This document shows, in pieces, positions 1-16,917 of a stretch of 64,000 bases of DNA. Every line of letters starts with the position of its first letter. Positions within the stretch are counted from its first letter, which is position 1. Made by a program: the position numbers and the translations under genes. The DNA is from Prunus persica (lineage: Eukaryota; Streptophyta; Magnoliopsida; Rosales; Rosaceae), in contig NC_034016.1 of the NCBI RefSeq assembly GCF_000346465.2, positions 21,134,442-21,198,441 on the forward strand. Direction: 5' to 3'. The notes below the pieces were generated by a model. The model worked only from the letters and a program-made list of their open reading frames with translations, ran no database searches and was not told the DNA's origin.

Positions 1-3000
1 AAAAGTTGTCACTAACATGACATGGTCAAAAGTTGTCAAGGAGTGCGCTTTGTTAACATGTTTGTGCAAACCATGAATTTGATTCCACCATTTTTCTTGG
101 GAAAGATCATAAAGTTGAAGTTGACAATCCATATATTAATTAGGGTTTTCAGAAGAAAAGGTGATCATAAATTAATTAAATTTAGCAAGAGCCAGCCTGC
201 AAGATGAAACAAAGAGACCGTTTCATTGGTTTGCAAAGTTACTCTTTTTCTCTTTTCTTCTTCGTTGGCTAATGGAGATTCTAAAACAAAAGTATTTTGT
301 TTAAAAAGCAAAGTCTATGGCTAGGGCTCGAATTGTACAAGAAGTAAATATTCTTGTCAGCCAGCCTTATGCTAACCAAAGGTGGAACCAGAAATTTTTC
401 AACAAGTGGACTAGCTAAAGTGTTGGGTAAAATCCAATGAACGTTTTATTTTGTACTTAAAGTTTTTATAGCATTTATATAAATAAAAGTATATATTAAA
501 TCATATAACACACTTACCATAGTTTCATTCACTCTGTGTCCAAAAAAAAAAAATGTAATTTTTATATTTATTATATCATTAGAGTTTGACTCTGTATATT
601 TTACCAAGGATCACTCGTTTCTTCTCTGCATCAATTCCTTTAATATTCTCTCTTTTGGTTCAACAATGGATCACACTTTTACCTCACTGGTTAAAATTCC
701 AAAGATGACGAAGATCTTTTAGACAAATCTTTTGGTCTTGTGAGGAATACACTAAATCTCTGTTTCACATGAAAAAAAGATATGAATAATTTTCTGTTGA
801 AAGAATATCTCTGTTGTGGTTAATGGCTTTTATGGTGTAAGAAGCAAGTTCTCATAGTTGTGAAGGTCAAGTCTCTATCTTTCTGTCCTATTTTATTCCA
901 TGAATGAGTTAAGAATAACCATTAGCTAATTAGGGGGAGGGGGAACATAAATAATTACTAATCATCTTCTCCTATTTAAGGCGATATGCGGAGAAAAACC
1001 ACGTAAATCAAATTATTCGTATTAGATTCGAGGATTAGCATTATTGAACATCAGAACATCCAATGTACTATCTGTTGATTTCTGAGCAGTTTGTTCATTT
1101 GTTTCCTCAAAAGACTATTACAAGTAACTACTAATTTAGCTCTCTTAAGGTGCATACAGGTACAAACTGACCCAAATAATAAATAAATTCATGGGAAATT
1201 AAGATGTTTGATTTTTGCAGTCAAGTTCAAGGCAATCATAGGCCCTGAGCATGATGAGGACTGGCAAGCAATTCTGATCATTGCTCCATAAAAAAGTTCT
1301 AAAACATATATATATTTCACATGCAAATTGTCAGGTGCAAGTAATTTCTGAATTACAGTAAATACTTATCCATAAACTTTTGGATTTTATCTTTAAAAAC
1401 AATGTGGTCACATATTCTTACAGTGCTCATGCTTCTGTATATTTCATCCAAACAGAGATAAAATTCATCCACTGATTAATTGAACCTATTGCAGCTGAAT
1501 TAATTGCAGGGTAACTCTTGTCTTAATGAAATTACCTGGGGGGTTTAAGATGGACAGCAAATAAAAGACCAAACACAAAAGATAAACAACATGATGGATT
1601 TTTCCAATATCAGGAAAGGTTCTGGGATTTTTCTAATGGGAACCAGTTTAGGGCAAGGCATCCATTTTACTGCTAGATGCCTTCAAGTCTTTTTCTGATG
1701 TGAAAATTATAGTAGCTGATAGTACTATAGTACGGTTCTCTTTGATTTTCGAACTGGTCTCAGTTCCTTGGAAATGCATGTTTAAGCCGCATACCTTTGA
1801 AAGAAAAGTGCAGAGAAGGGTTAGGGATCTTGCTCTGCTCCACTTCATGTCAGCTGGTGCAAGTGGGCAGGGCAACTATTTTTGCTATCAACTTTAAGAG
1901 AAGAATTCAATCCTTTCTTTAGCTAAAATTCTTATATGACTGAAAATGGTTTGGTTTTCTTTTCTTGTTCCTATATTTAAAACAATGCATGTTGGCTCAA
2001 TAGTTTGCTTAATTAACAGGACAAACGGAAAGAAAAGAAAAGAAAAGAAAAACAGCAACGAAAGTGGCATCCAATGCCAAATTTCTATGGCCAACTTTTG
2101 CACTTTGGTTGCCTCTGCAGATTGTGTGAATGAATGTTAGATGCATGAGTTCAACTCAGAATTTCAAATGCTTGGAAAGCCTTAGCCTTTGATGCAGCAG
2201 CAAACACCTTTGGTGGTAATATTGCCTAACAAGTTAAAAGAACATGTAATTTGAGATTTTTTTAAAGCACGCACAAGCATGTCTCTACTTTTTTTTTTTT
2301 GGAATTTACCTAACAAAAGAAGATCTGGGAAAATTAGCAAAAGGGCAGGCCGCCCCCAGGGATAAAAAAGCAGGGAGATGTTGCTTTTCTTTTGCTGTGA
2401 AGAGTAAAAACTGCTACAAATTTGGGATTTTTGAGTGTGCAACAAGCTTCATGATTAGGGCTAATAACTCTTGCCTTATAAGACAGTAAAGACCAAAAGA
2501 CAGGTTTATATTAACTTTAAGTGTCCTGTCCACCAATGGGTTCTTCTCGTAATCTCAATTGGTCGGTGATTTTATATGTTTTATGCTGATTGATTTCTGT
2601 TGCCACTCAGCTGATTGGTCATTTAACTGCACCTTTTTTTTTTTTTTTTTTTTCTCTGGTATGAAAGTTGAAACAATAAGTTAATTGAAAAATGGGTCCT
2701 CTAACATCATCAACTTAGTTTTTGACCAAAACACATGCAATAAAATTGGAATTCTGTGAATGAATATCAAAGAGAATCCTTCTTCCTTTATGTTCTCTCG
2801 GTTTGGTTTTCATTTGGAATTGGAAGTAAATGCAAATGGGTGAGAAAGCATAGTGTTCCCTAACAAATGAGGTAATTGCTCGTTTTCATTACATAAATTG
2901 ATCCAACCCCACAATTATTTATAGTTAAGCAACCACAAAAAGTTGTCTTAGCGGCCAAGAATAACACGAAACTCATTCTAGAATTATTACCTCTGTTTTT

Positions 3001-3500
3001 CTTGGGTTTTCGAATTAGCATCTCTGTTTTCACAGGGTTAAAATTAAACTTGCTCTTATTAAAATCATACAAAGCAAAAACACTGTGAAAGCATCTCTGA
3101 AGATTGTTCCCAAAGGAAAAAAGAAAAAACTATTGCAGAATCTGTTTTGATTTCAGTTAGAAAATGATGAAACCATTGAAGAAAGCTCAAAAGTCAAAAC
3201 TATTATTTTTCTCCTGCTTTTTGGAAGACTATGTTAAAGAACAGTTTTTTTTTATAGACTCAACCAAACATGCCCTAATGATTTTGATCCGCCCTACTAC
3301 CACAAACGCCTTTACGACCGTCCAAAATACATTTTAGTTTATTTTGAGTTTCATCTTTTTCGAATTATAGCTCTCTCTATGACAATAGGCTTATAACGTG
3401 TGGCAGTATGGAAAATAAAACATATATGTATAATTCTAGTGGGCACAAAAGTTCCTTCCTTCACTTGAGTCCACAGTTTATGACTCTACAGAGGCTACAA
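1..3500. other. Intergenic, no gene recognised
   Basis: AT-rich DNA with homopolymer runs, for example a T tract near 2633-2653. The open frames are short, lie on both strands (for example the overlapping pair around 1650-1900), and show no family motif or convincing splice partners. The last part, from about 3300, is probably the promoter of the FAF-like gene. No RNA gene was seen. Confidence 0.6.
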
Positions 3501-3521
3501 AAATCCCCCACCATATCTCAC

Positions 3522-3527
3522 TATAAA
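3522..3527 (+). promoter_or_regulatory. TATA box candidate of the FAF-like gene
   Basis: TATAAA lies about 285 bases before the chosen ATG, in a C-rich, pyrimidine-rich leader region typical of plant 5'UTRs. Position and sequence suggest a core promoter, but no transcript start is visible. Confidence 0.45.
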
Positions 3528-3809
3528 TTCAAGCCCACCCCTTCCACTTCTCTTTCATATTCCTCACCCATCGGTTCCCTACCTCTTAATTTCTCTCAAG
3601 CCACCCGTCTGCAATTCTACCTAAACCAAAACCTGGGTTTTGTTTAAAATCTTGTCTTTCATCTAATTGTCACTCCACTTTTCTCATAAGACTTCAAATT
3701 TCTTACATTTTCATCCAAATTCAAGCTCCCCTCTTTCAACCCCCTCCCCTGTTCTGCCTTTTGCTCTGTTTTTTTCTTTTCTACTCAAATCCTTATTGTG
3801 CATATCAAC

Positions 3810-4949
3810 ATGTCGTCAACATCAAGCACTGTTTGCCATCAAGGGATGAAATCATGCCTCGAGCCTCTTGTTAGGCTCAAACTGGCTCCACCCAGGTCAA
3901 ATTTTCCCTCGACCTCTTGTTGGGATTGCAAGCCTGACCCTCAAGAGACAGAAGAAATATCCCACATTGAAAAAACCATCACAACCACAAACAACAACTT
4001 GAACTTGATTGACAGCAAGGACGCTGACAAGCCTGGCTTGAGCTTCCTCCAGTCTCTCGGCAACCCGAAAAATCAGACCACAAAAACAGAGACTGAAACA
4101 GAGAAAGTCTATGTCCACCCACTTGTGAAGCGCTCTGCTTTAATGCTGAGCCCAAAAAGCTTGGAAATGTGCACTGAAAGCTTAGGCAGCGAGACCGGTA
4201 GCGAAAACGGCGGTGATGACTTTTCTCTTTTTTCGCAAATTGATGCTGACATTTCTTTTCTCTCACTTAAAAGCAGTGGAAAAATTAACCCAACATGCAC
4301 TCCCACTATTACAAGTGAGAGTTCTAAAATATCGAGTGACAATAATGTTCGAGCTTCACCAAAGACATTGAAACGTAGTGTTGCTACTAGTTTTCCTCCT
4401 CCTTTAACATCCATCAGTGGCTCCAATGGTGTTCAAGTGAGGCCTCACAGAGAAGGCGGCCGGCTAGTTTTGAAAGCAGTTACTGTCAGCTCTCCTCCAA
4501 CAGCCTATTTCCAAGCCGAGCGTGGTGATGGCAGGCTCAGGCTGCTTTTGTTGAAGGACCCTTCTCCGAACTGTGACATTGAAGAAGCTGGAGAGGATGA
4601 ATGCGAAGAAGAATTCCCTGTGGAAGATGATCCAGCTGTTGAGGTTGAAGAAGATGAGGTTCAAAATCAAATGGAAGCTGAAAATGAAGCTTATGATTGT
4701 GAGGAAGAAAATGGCTTTGATGTTGAAACAGAGGAAATGGATTGGAAGAGTGGAAATGTGAAAACAGAGGAGATGGATGGGAATGCTGGAAATGTTGTTG
4801 AAGCAGAGGAGATGGATGGAAATAGTGGAAATGTTGCGGGTGAAAAGGGAATGGGGAAACTTCCAAGGCCAAGCAGATGCAAAGAAGGTCGGCGTGGGAA
4901 CAAGAAGATGGTCATGAATTGGCCGGAGTCTTTTTGGGTCGCCACTTAG
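3810..4949 (+). CDS. FAF-like protein (FANTASTIC FOUR family)
   Basis: Single-exon gene of 379 residues. The open frame extends upstream to a GTG at 3798, but the first real ATG is at 3810 (MSSTSS...), so I use that. Residues about 204-253 match the FAF domain, with RPHREGGRLVLKAV followed by GDGRLRLLLL. In Arabidopsis, FAF proteins modulate shoot meristem size through the WUSCHEL-CLAVATA pathway; FAF-like paralogues are less well understood. Behind the domain is a strongly acidic stretch (about residues 255-307), then three imperfect 13-14-residue repeats around EEMDGNSGNV (about 308-343), a basic segment, and a short end WPESFWVAT. The N-terminal half is serine/threonine-rich and probably disordered. 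The family call is firm; the exact paralogue is not. Confidence 0.88.
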   Translation: MSSTSSTVCHQGMKSCLEPLVRLKLAPPRSNFPSTSCWDCKPDPQETEEISHIEKTITTTNNNLNLIDSKDADKPGLSFLQSLGNPKNQTTKTETETEKVYVHPLVKRSALMLSPKSLEMCTESLGSETGSENGGDDFSLFSQIDADISFLSLKSSGKINPTCTPTITSESSKISSDNNVRASPKTLKRSVATSFPPPLTSISGSNGVQVRPHREGGRLVLKAVTVSSPPTAYFQAERGDGRLRLLLLKDPSPNCDIEEAGEDECEEEFPVEDDPAVEVEEDEVQNQMEAENEAYDCEEENGFDVETEEMDWKSGNVKTEEMDGNAGNVVEAEEMDGNSGNVAGEKGMGKLPRPSRCKEGRRGNKKMVMNWPESFWVAT

Positions 4950-7900
4950 ACACCTCCTCTTCTCTCTGTCTCGGCCTCTGTCTAATGAATATTTACTTAT
5001 GATTTTTAGTTAATCTCTAGATTTTTCAGTCATTAATATTTGAAACTTCCATAAGCTTCGAATTTCTCCTCAGTATCCTAATGTTAGTTATTATCGTTAT
5101 TGGACATTTCCATATATCTCTGTCTCTCTCTCTGTCTCTCTCTCTCTCATGAATATAATTAACCTATTGTTCCCAACGCATGCTTAACAGCAATTAGCAA
5201 AAGCCATGAACATTAAATAATTAGTAATAATAATATAAACGTGAATTAAGCTAATTAATCAGGACAATGAGCCCGACGCTTTCCAAAGTTCGAATTTTCA
5301 TTAAGCATTTGAACACACGGGGCCATACTGACAACCAAACGTGCGCAAAGTGACGTAGTTTCACCAACTACCACAATTTTAAAGCATTTTGCTGGTCCAG
5401 CTCCCAAATGCTGTTAGCCAATCAAAGGGCCTAGCCATCACTTTTTGTGGCTAGCATTTAGGACCATCTCTTGAAAGCGCAGTATGTACTTTGAAAACTT
5501 AATCTTCGTTTCCCATGTTCTTCCCAAGCTACTTCTCAGAATTCAAATTATATATGCTAGACTTTCCTTACAAAAACTGTTGAGTTCAGTATACTAACAT
5601 CATTATATATGAATCTAAAACATAGTTACACTGATTTTATACACAAAACGGTGTGATATGTGACAAGTTATGTGATGTGTATAAAACCGGAAAATGATAG
5701 GGTTTTAGTTTTGTTTTATTTTACAAATTTTTACATTTTCCGGATTCTTATACACCATATTTGATACCTTGTACGGATAAAAGCATCTTTGTATTTATAC
5801 CCCCACACACTAGCCCAAAAGTGATGATATTTCATATAGGTTTTTTTATAACATGTACCCATAAACAAGAACTGAATGGTAGAACAACCCACATTTCCCT
5901 CATAAATTAAAATGGCATTTTCATGCAAAGGATTGCAAGTTGTGGGTACGAATGAATGAATGCCTGGTTAAGTATCATGGGGTAGGCCCCGAAAGGTAAC
6001 ATGGACTGACTTCATCAATGTCCGTCATCCATGTGGGATCACTTTTTTCCTCTTCAATCTCAAGATATTCCTTCCATCACAAACATACAAGAGTTGCGAT
6101 CAAACATATACATGTTGCAGCTCTGGCAGTAAAGTTTCTTTACAAATTCCTTGTGACGGCTAACCAATAATTAATAGGGGTTTAGAGGTGTTTTTAGAGT
6201 ACTATTAATTAATTAATTAATTAATTAATTGTTATGGTTGATATACCAAATTGAAATTCTCCACTGCTTCTCATTTTTAGGCTATATTAGCGCGCGTAAT
6301 TAATAAAACACCTCTTTTCACGGCGACAAAGAAGGTAGTAATTTTGAAAGAGAGGACATTGTCCACTAAACTCATGAGGAGTTGGGGGGGATCCACACGT
6401 CATGTACCACAAGAGTTGTACGATGGAAGCTGTCAACTTTTGCACATGCAAACATTCAGTTCAATAAACATCATGTGCTTAATTTGAGAGGCTTTTAATT
6501 GAGATTAGAGAAAGGAGTGGAGGCCTTTATCATCAATATATTATCTCACAACAAAGAAGTCTTGTGATCGAAGTCTTGATCGTTTTATTGTCTGTTGAAA
6601 GTAGTATCAATATCCATGAAAGATACCGGCATGTTGGTACGCAATATATAACTGCCTGCCCAGATTTAGCCATTGATGGGTTTATATAAATGGCTAACAT
6701 CACACTCCTCTGATCACTCTTAATCATAAAAGTCTCATACGTACCTCTTTACTGCAGATTTTTTCAGTCTTCACATGGCGCCATGGCTGGTGTTTGGCTA
6801 TGTCGTACTAGATTGATCAAGTAGTGGTGAAAGTGAAATAATCCACCAAATTAAACACATGAATGAATTCCAAGTGGGCAAAACTTTGGACAGCGAGCGA
6901 TGGGACTGATTTTCACCATGACGGTACTATATAGTACTAGGAAAATATACAACTCATGTTGTGACTGACTATACATATCTGAGTATCTGCATGCGAACCA
7001 ATTAGGTTTTGTGTTTTCATATCAGGACCAAAATTGTACGTAGGTTTATATATATACACCTTTTGCGCACGTACTATCATTGAAAGGGATCTGACACATC
7101 CCATAATGGAGGGCCGAGAGGCTCCCATGAATGCATTTCTTCTCAAATTATATATCTCACAGTTACTCCTCCACCCTCCTAATTCCCAATGACATAGCTC
7201 AGGTTTTTGTACTAGTTACTCCCATCAATAAAATACTATCGTCATTCTCTCAAAAAGTTACTCCTCCACTCTTATGATTGGTTTGATTTCTATCGATCTC
7301 ATTGGCCATTGGTGTATATTTTCTTTTATGTAACGTAGAACGTATAAAATATATCATCTATATAGACATTTTTGGATAAATATAATGTAATTTAGTAACA
7401 TCACGTGATGGTATGATCCAGCTAAAAATTAGTTGCCCACACTCTGTCCATCCAATTGGACAGAGACACAAGAAAGAGAAAGAAAAGAAAAAAGCACACC
7501 CCCACAAAGACCTCAAATGTTGACGTCTCCACCCTTTTTTAGCTTTTGCGTTATGCGTATGCTACTTTGTGTCTGAGCCATCTCTCGCTTTCCCTCTCAA
7601 CTTGCATGCATGGGTAAGGGTGAGTTGGCCTTGTCACTTGTGTGGTTTTGCTTTTGCACTTGAGAAAATATTACAAAAATATATATAAATGTTACGTGAT
7701 AAATAGGACCGCACCAAGCTAGCTAAGCCCTAGAAGCCCACAAATGATATATGAAGTCCACGACAGGAGACAAAGGCCCTTCCTTGGCCATGGTCATCGA
7801 TCTCATCCTGAAAATGTATGTGCCTTGCCCTTGGGAATGGGAAGATTGTAAATCCCACCAATTAATTATGTGTGGTCTTCCACTCAGCAGCAATGCATTG

Positions 7901-8013
7901 TCACCCTTCTTGTCTGACGTGTTCAACTTCATTGCTCTCCACATGTGTCCAATATATTATTACTCTCTTCCGTACATGCTTGTGTTGGACTTCCATGTCA
8001 TCAACCTAATCCC

Positions 8014-8018
<5 letters not shown>

Positions 8019-8054
<36 letters not shown>
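8019..8054. repeat. (CT)n microsatellite
   Basis: Uninterrupted CT dinucleotides over about 35 bases in intergenic DNA. Confidence 0.95.
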
Positions 8055-8056
<2 letters not shown>

Positions 8057-8498
8057 GGTAGCTTTAAACCAAGGCCACCAAAGTCCTTGGCGCTGATCGA
8101 TCAATCGATATTATATACTTGTTTGGTGGCTGAAAAACAGAAAACATTTGTTTCTGTAGACATCTTTATCACCAATATTCTAAATGACATACTGATGGTT
8201 GAGTTGGTATTGGATTTTACAACCACAGACAGAAAGTGAGAAAGGGCGGGGAGGTGGGGGAAGGGCGAGTCTACCTTAGCAATGATGAAAAGTACATACA
8301 TATAAAGTGAAAGCAAAAAATAAAATAAAAAACTAGGAAACTCTCCCCTTAAATTAACGAGTCCAAAACTCATGCAGTGACATGCATTACTTGTATTTAA
8401 AGTTAACCCACAATTAATCAAGTTATAAATACACATATCCCACATTGATTTGATTATTTTTGTGTAACATATCATATCATTAATAACTTGTCTTGTTA

Positions 8499-8501
<3 letters not shown>

Positions 8502-8532
<31 letters not shown>
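8502..8532. repeat. (AT)n microsatellite
   Basis: Alternating TA over about 30 bases, just before a short duplicated segment at 8560-8607. Confidence 0.95.
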
Positions 8533-8537
<5 letters not shown>

Positions 8538-10967
8538 GTCATGCTCATGAGGGAAGCCGATGAGTGCAAGTGGTATATATATCTGCTGATGAGTGCAAGT
8601 GGTATATCTATATATGATCTTGTGAGAATATATACGGTTGACAAATGGTGAAGGGGATGATTCAGAGCAGAAGATCCACGACGGTATCAAAGGAGGACCC
8701 CACGATCCTATAAGCATTTTTGGATTCTGGATATCTTAGTCTATGCTGTTTTGTTGGGTATCATAAGATTTCTCTGTCTGCTACCTAGCTTGCAATTATT
8801 TCTCTCTCTCTAAAATAAAATAAAAAGATTTTCTGATCATCATTTTTGTAATATGTATGTGTCTGTCTCCAATTCGATCAATAGCCCTGGCCCACTCATA
8901 CCCACCGATTATGCTAACTATAGCTATATAGCTAGGAACCCTAGCTAGTCGAGATGAACAAATCCTAGTGGGAAATCCTAGCCGTACGTCCTTGTTCCTG
9001 CCGACTCACACACACATCAATTACCGTCAATACGAGATGATACACTAAGATTGAATTCAGGGGATTTTTTTTCCCTTCACATTGCATGCAACATTTTTGT
9101 TCTTGATGAAGCTGATCAAATATCTGAATGAATATATATTCATAAAACGACATTCAAATTAATGACTAGCAAGCTTTGATTTGAGTTTAAAGAATATATG
9201 ATATGATTACCATGCAGAAACTTGCATGGGGGTTATTTGGGTTCTAGTATTAGCAGCTAGCTAGGTTTTTCGATGCCTGCAAGTTCATTCTTTTGTAACT
9301 TCAAGGGCTAAACTAAGCACCAAATGTACCTCTAGCTAGGGCTATATGTTGAGATTTTAGAGTCTCTATACAGTTTTTTCATGGAAGATCCTCTCTCTCT
9401 CTCTCTCCCTCTCTCTCTCTCTCTAAGCCACCAATAATGTGGGGACAAATATCTTGGCCGCAGTGATGCATGAAGGAAACTAGTCAAAAGCATGCAGCTA
9501 AAAGCGATCACTTGAGATCTTGTGAGGAATAAAATTGCTCCTTCATGTCAGGCAGATAGATCACAGAGAGAGACTTGACCAAGGGAGGTTCTTCTTGGGA
9601 GTGATGGATGGAATCAATGAAATAAGATTTTGTTTACCTCTTTCCCCTCCAACTTGGTCTGATACTTCGATCTTCCAAAATCCCACCTTTTCAAATATTT
9701 TTCTTTTTCTTTTTCAAAAGTTCAAAATTACATTTACTTAATTTATTAGACGTCAATAATCAAGTCACTGATTAGAAGATAATTAAAGACATCTCTGAAC
9801 GTTAAATTTAACCACACTTGATTTTTTTTTTCTTTAATGAAACAAGAAAAAACTTACAAAGAAGATTCCATTGGAATGCCAATATTGCATACACCAAAAC
9901 AATTTTTAATTTGAAGAAAATCAGAAAAGCAAATACAAAGTTGTGAATAAGGCCCCAATTGAAGGTTTCTGTGGGTGAGATTATAGAAAATTTTGGCCAA
10001 CAAGTTCAATCAGGTAAGCATAAAGAGGAACATGAACATCTGGATTGAAGGCAGAGACACCCTTTAGACAAAATCACAAGTCTATGTTTCCTTGCTCACT
10101 CAACCTAGCTAGCATCATTTAGGATTTAGCTTGTCACACGTTAAAAATCAAATGCACCCACTAATGGAGCTACATTTACAAATATGCACGTCCATCCAGT
10201 CACGGGGCGCCCAAATTGGCGCAGACAACTTTTTGCCGAAATTACACATCATTACTGCATGAAGCAATCTGAGACGACATCACTTGCAACTAAAATGTCT
10301 ACACTTTGTTTACTATATTGATCTTAAACGTTTATTGTGTGGGAGGTTGGTTTTACATGCCTAAACAACTGAGATTAGCGAAAAGCTTGTAACTTAAGTG
10401 GTTAAGAATAGTTGCACCCAAAGTTCCCTCCCTCACTATCACTTGTATCCCCAAATAAATAAATACACAAGTGAGATTGATGGCGAATGGATTTTCAGAT
10501 TGGACGACACTCGATATGTATTAAGCTGAAGAAGCCCATTCTTGATACGATTTATTCAGAGGCGATCTATTAAGTTCCATTTTCACTTCCAAGAAGCCCA
10601 GCCCAAGAACTAAGACGTTTGCTTGTTGTCTCGTTCTTTCAGTATTTTGACAGTTAAAAGAAAGGGATAACTACTCTCAGCATCAAACTTCATTATTATT
10701 AATAACGTTGATGTTGCACTACTGTTTAAATTACAAGCCATTCTTACCTGGAGTATAATGTATAAGGAGATTTGTAAATGTTAAAGGAAATCAGCCCTCT
10801 CTGGGAGAAAAATAATTGCAAGCAATTTCTATACATGTGCTGTTTTTAGAATGTCCCAATAGAACTTGTCCCAAAAGTTTCTAGGAAAAACCACGCAAAA
10901 CTAACCCATCAACGAAATTGTTCTCGTAGACTGCAACAGCAATTGATTGATGGCCAAATCCCGGCAC

Positions 10968-16044
<5,077 letters not shown>

Positions 16045-16917
16045 CTTCGTCTTGGGAAAAGCGCGAACTGAGAGTCGCAGGGTTTTATGTTGAACGTATC
16101 AATATCAATGAAGGCGTGAGATTGACGACGGTGTCTGAGCTGCCGTTTGAGTGATGATTTGTTAGTTTGGCGACAAGTCACTTTTCATTCCGTGGTTTTA
16201 TTTTGGCAATTTGACCCTTGTATTTTGATTCTATTACAATTCAAAGACATATCTTGTATTTCAACAAAAATAAAAAAGACATGTCTTGTATTTTGATTCT
16301 ATCATAATTCAAAAACATCTAAACTTCTGTATAATTACACAACGACTATTTTTACTCACCATTTTAACTCAAAGTGTATCATTATTATTATTCTCAACCT
16401 TTGACACATGTCCATTAGCATAACCATGGTTTCATAATTACAAAGCAAAAGTTAACTATAGTTAGGTATATGAATACATATCAAGTGTTGAGAAGGGTGA
16501 TAATGATACATATTAAATTAAACTGGTGAGCAAAAATATTTCCCATATTCATTATATATATATACACATTTTAGATGGAATTTAGGATAAAATTGTATGA
16601 AAATTTAGATGTCTCTTTAAATTGCGAGAGAATCAAATTACAAAGATTAAATTGACAAAATTAAATCTACATACATAGACCAAAATAAAAAAATCGACAA
16701 ATTGCAGAGCCCAAAAATAATGTTAATTTTTGTCTTAGTGTAGTTTTCAGCCCAGTTTAATTCTTCGTGGCCCAAAATGGCCCAGTTTAATTCTTCTTGG
16801 CCCAACAAAAGCTCAATGGCTCTTGTGTCCAATGCCCAAGACGGTGACGTCGAGAGTTAAGGGTCTTGAGACTGACAGCAGCTGAGACTGGCAAAGAGGT
16901 TCAAGAACTGAAGGAAG
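16045..16917. promoter_or_regulatory. Bidirectional intergenic region between MIRO and PPR genes
   Basis: 873 bases between two divergent start codons. The MIRO-proximal half is AT-rich with no motif I can name. The PPR-proximal end has three GGCCCA hexamers (listed separately). There is no open frame of note. Confidence 0.6.
16751..16804. promoter_or_regulatory. Three GGCCCA (site II-type) elements in a short direct repeat
   Basis: GGCCCA occurs at 16769, 16779 and 16799, and CCCAGTTTAATTCTTC is repeated at 16751 and 16781. GGCCCA/TGGGCC site II elements bind TCP factors and are enriched upstream of plant genes for mitochondrial and ribosomal functions. Here they sit about 115-150 bases before the PPR start codon, which fits a predicted organellar protein. 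Function is inferred from motif and position only. Confidence 0.55.

Larger units (their letters stand above)
4950..10967. other. Long intergenic region between FAF-like and MIRO
   Basis: About 6 kb without a gene I can support. It holds microsatellites: (TTAA)n near 6204-6230, (CT)n at 8019-8054, (AT)n at 8502-8532 and (CT)n at 9391-9424. It also has a short direct duplication (GATGAGTGCAAGTGGTATAT at about 8560 and 8587). Open frames such as the 162-codon one from 7751 run through a CT microsatellite and lack protein-like composition. No tRNA, known miRNA or family motif was recognised by eye. Confidence 0.55.

Noticed and set aside
3798..3809. FAF-like start at 3798
   Set aside because: The codon there is GTG; the first ATG in frame is at 3810.
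7751..8239. 162-codon open frame
   Set aside because: It passes through a CT microsatellite (Leu-Ser repeats) and has no homologous-looking core.
8585..8610. Hammerhead ribozyme core (CTGATGAG)
   Set aside because: The motif occurs, but no matching GAAA core, cleavage site or closing stems were found. It belongs to a short direct duplication.
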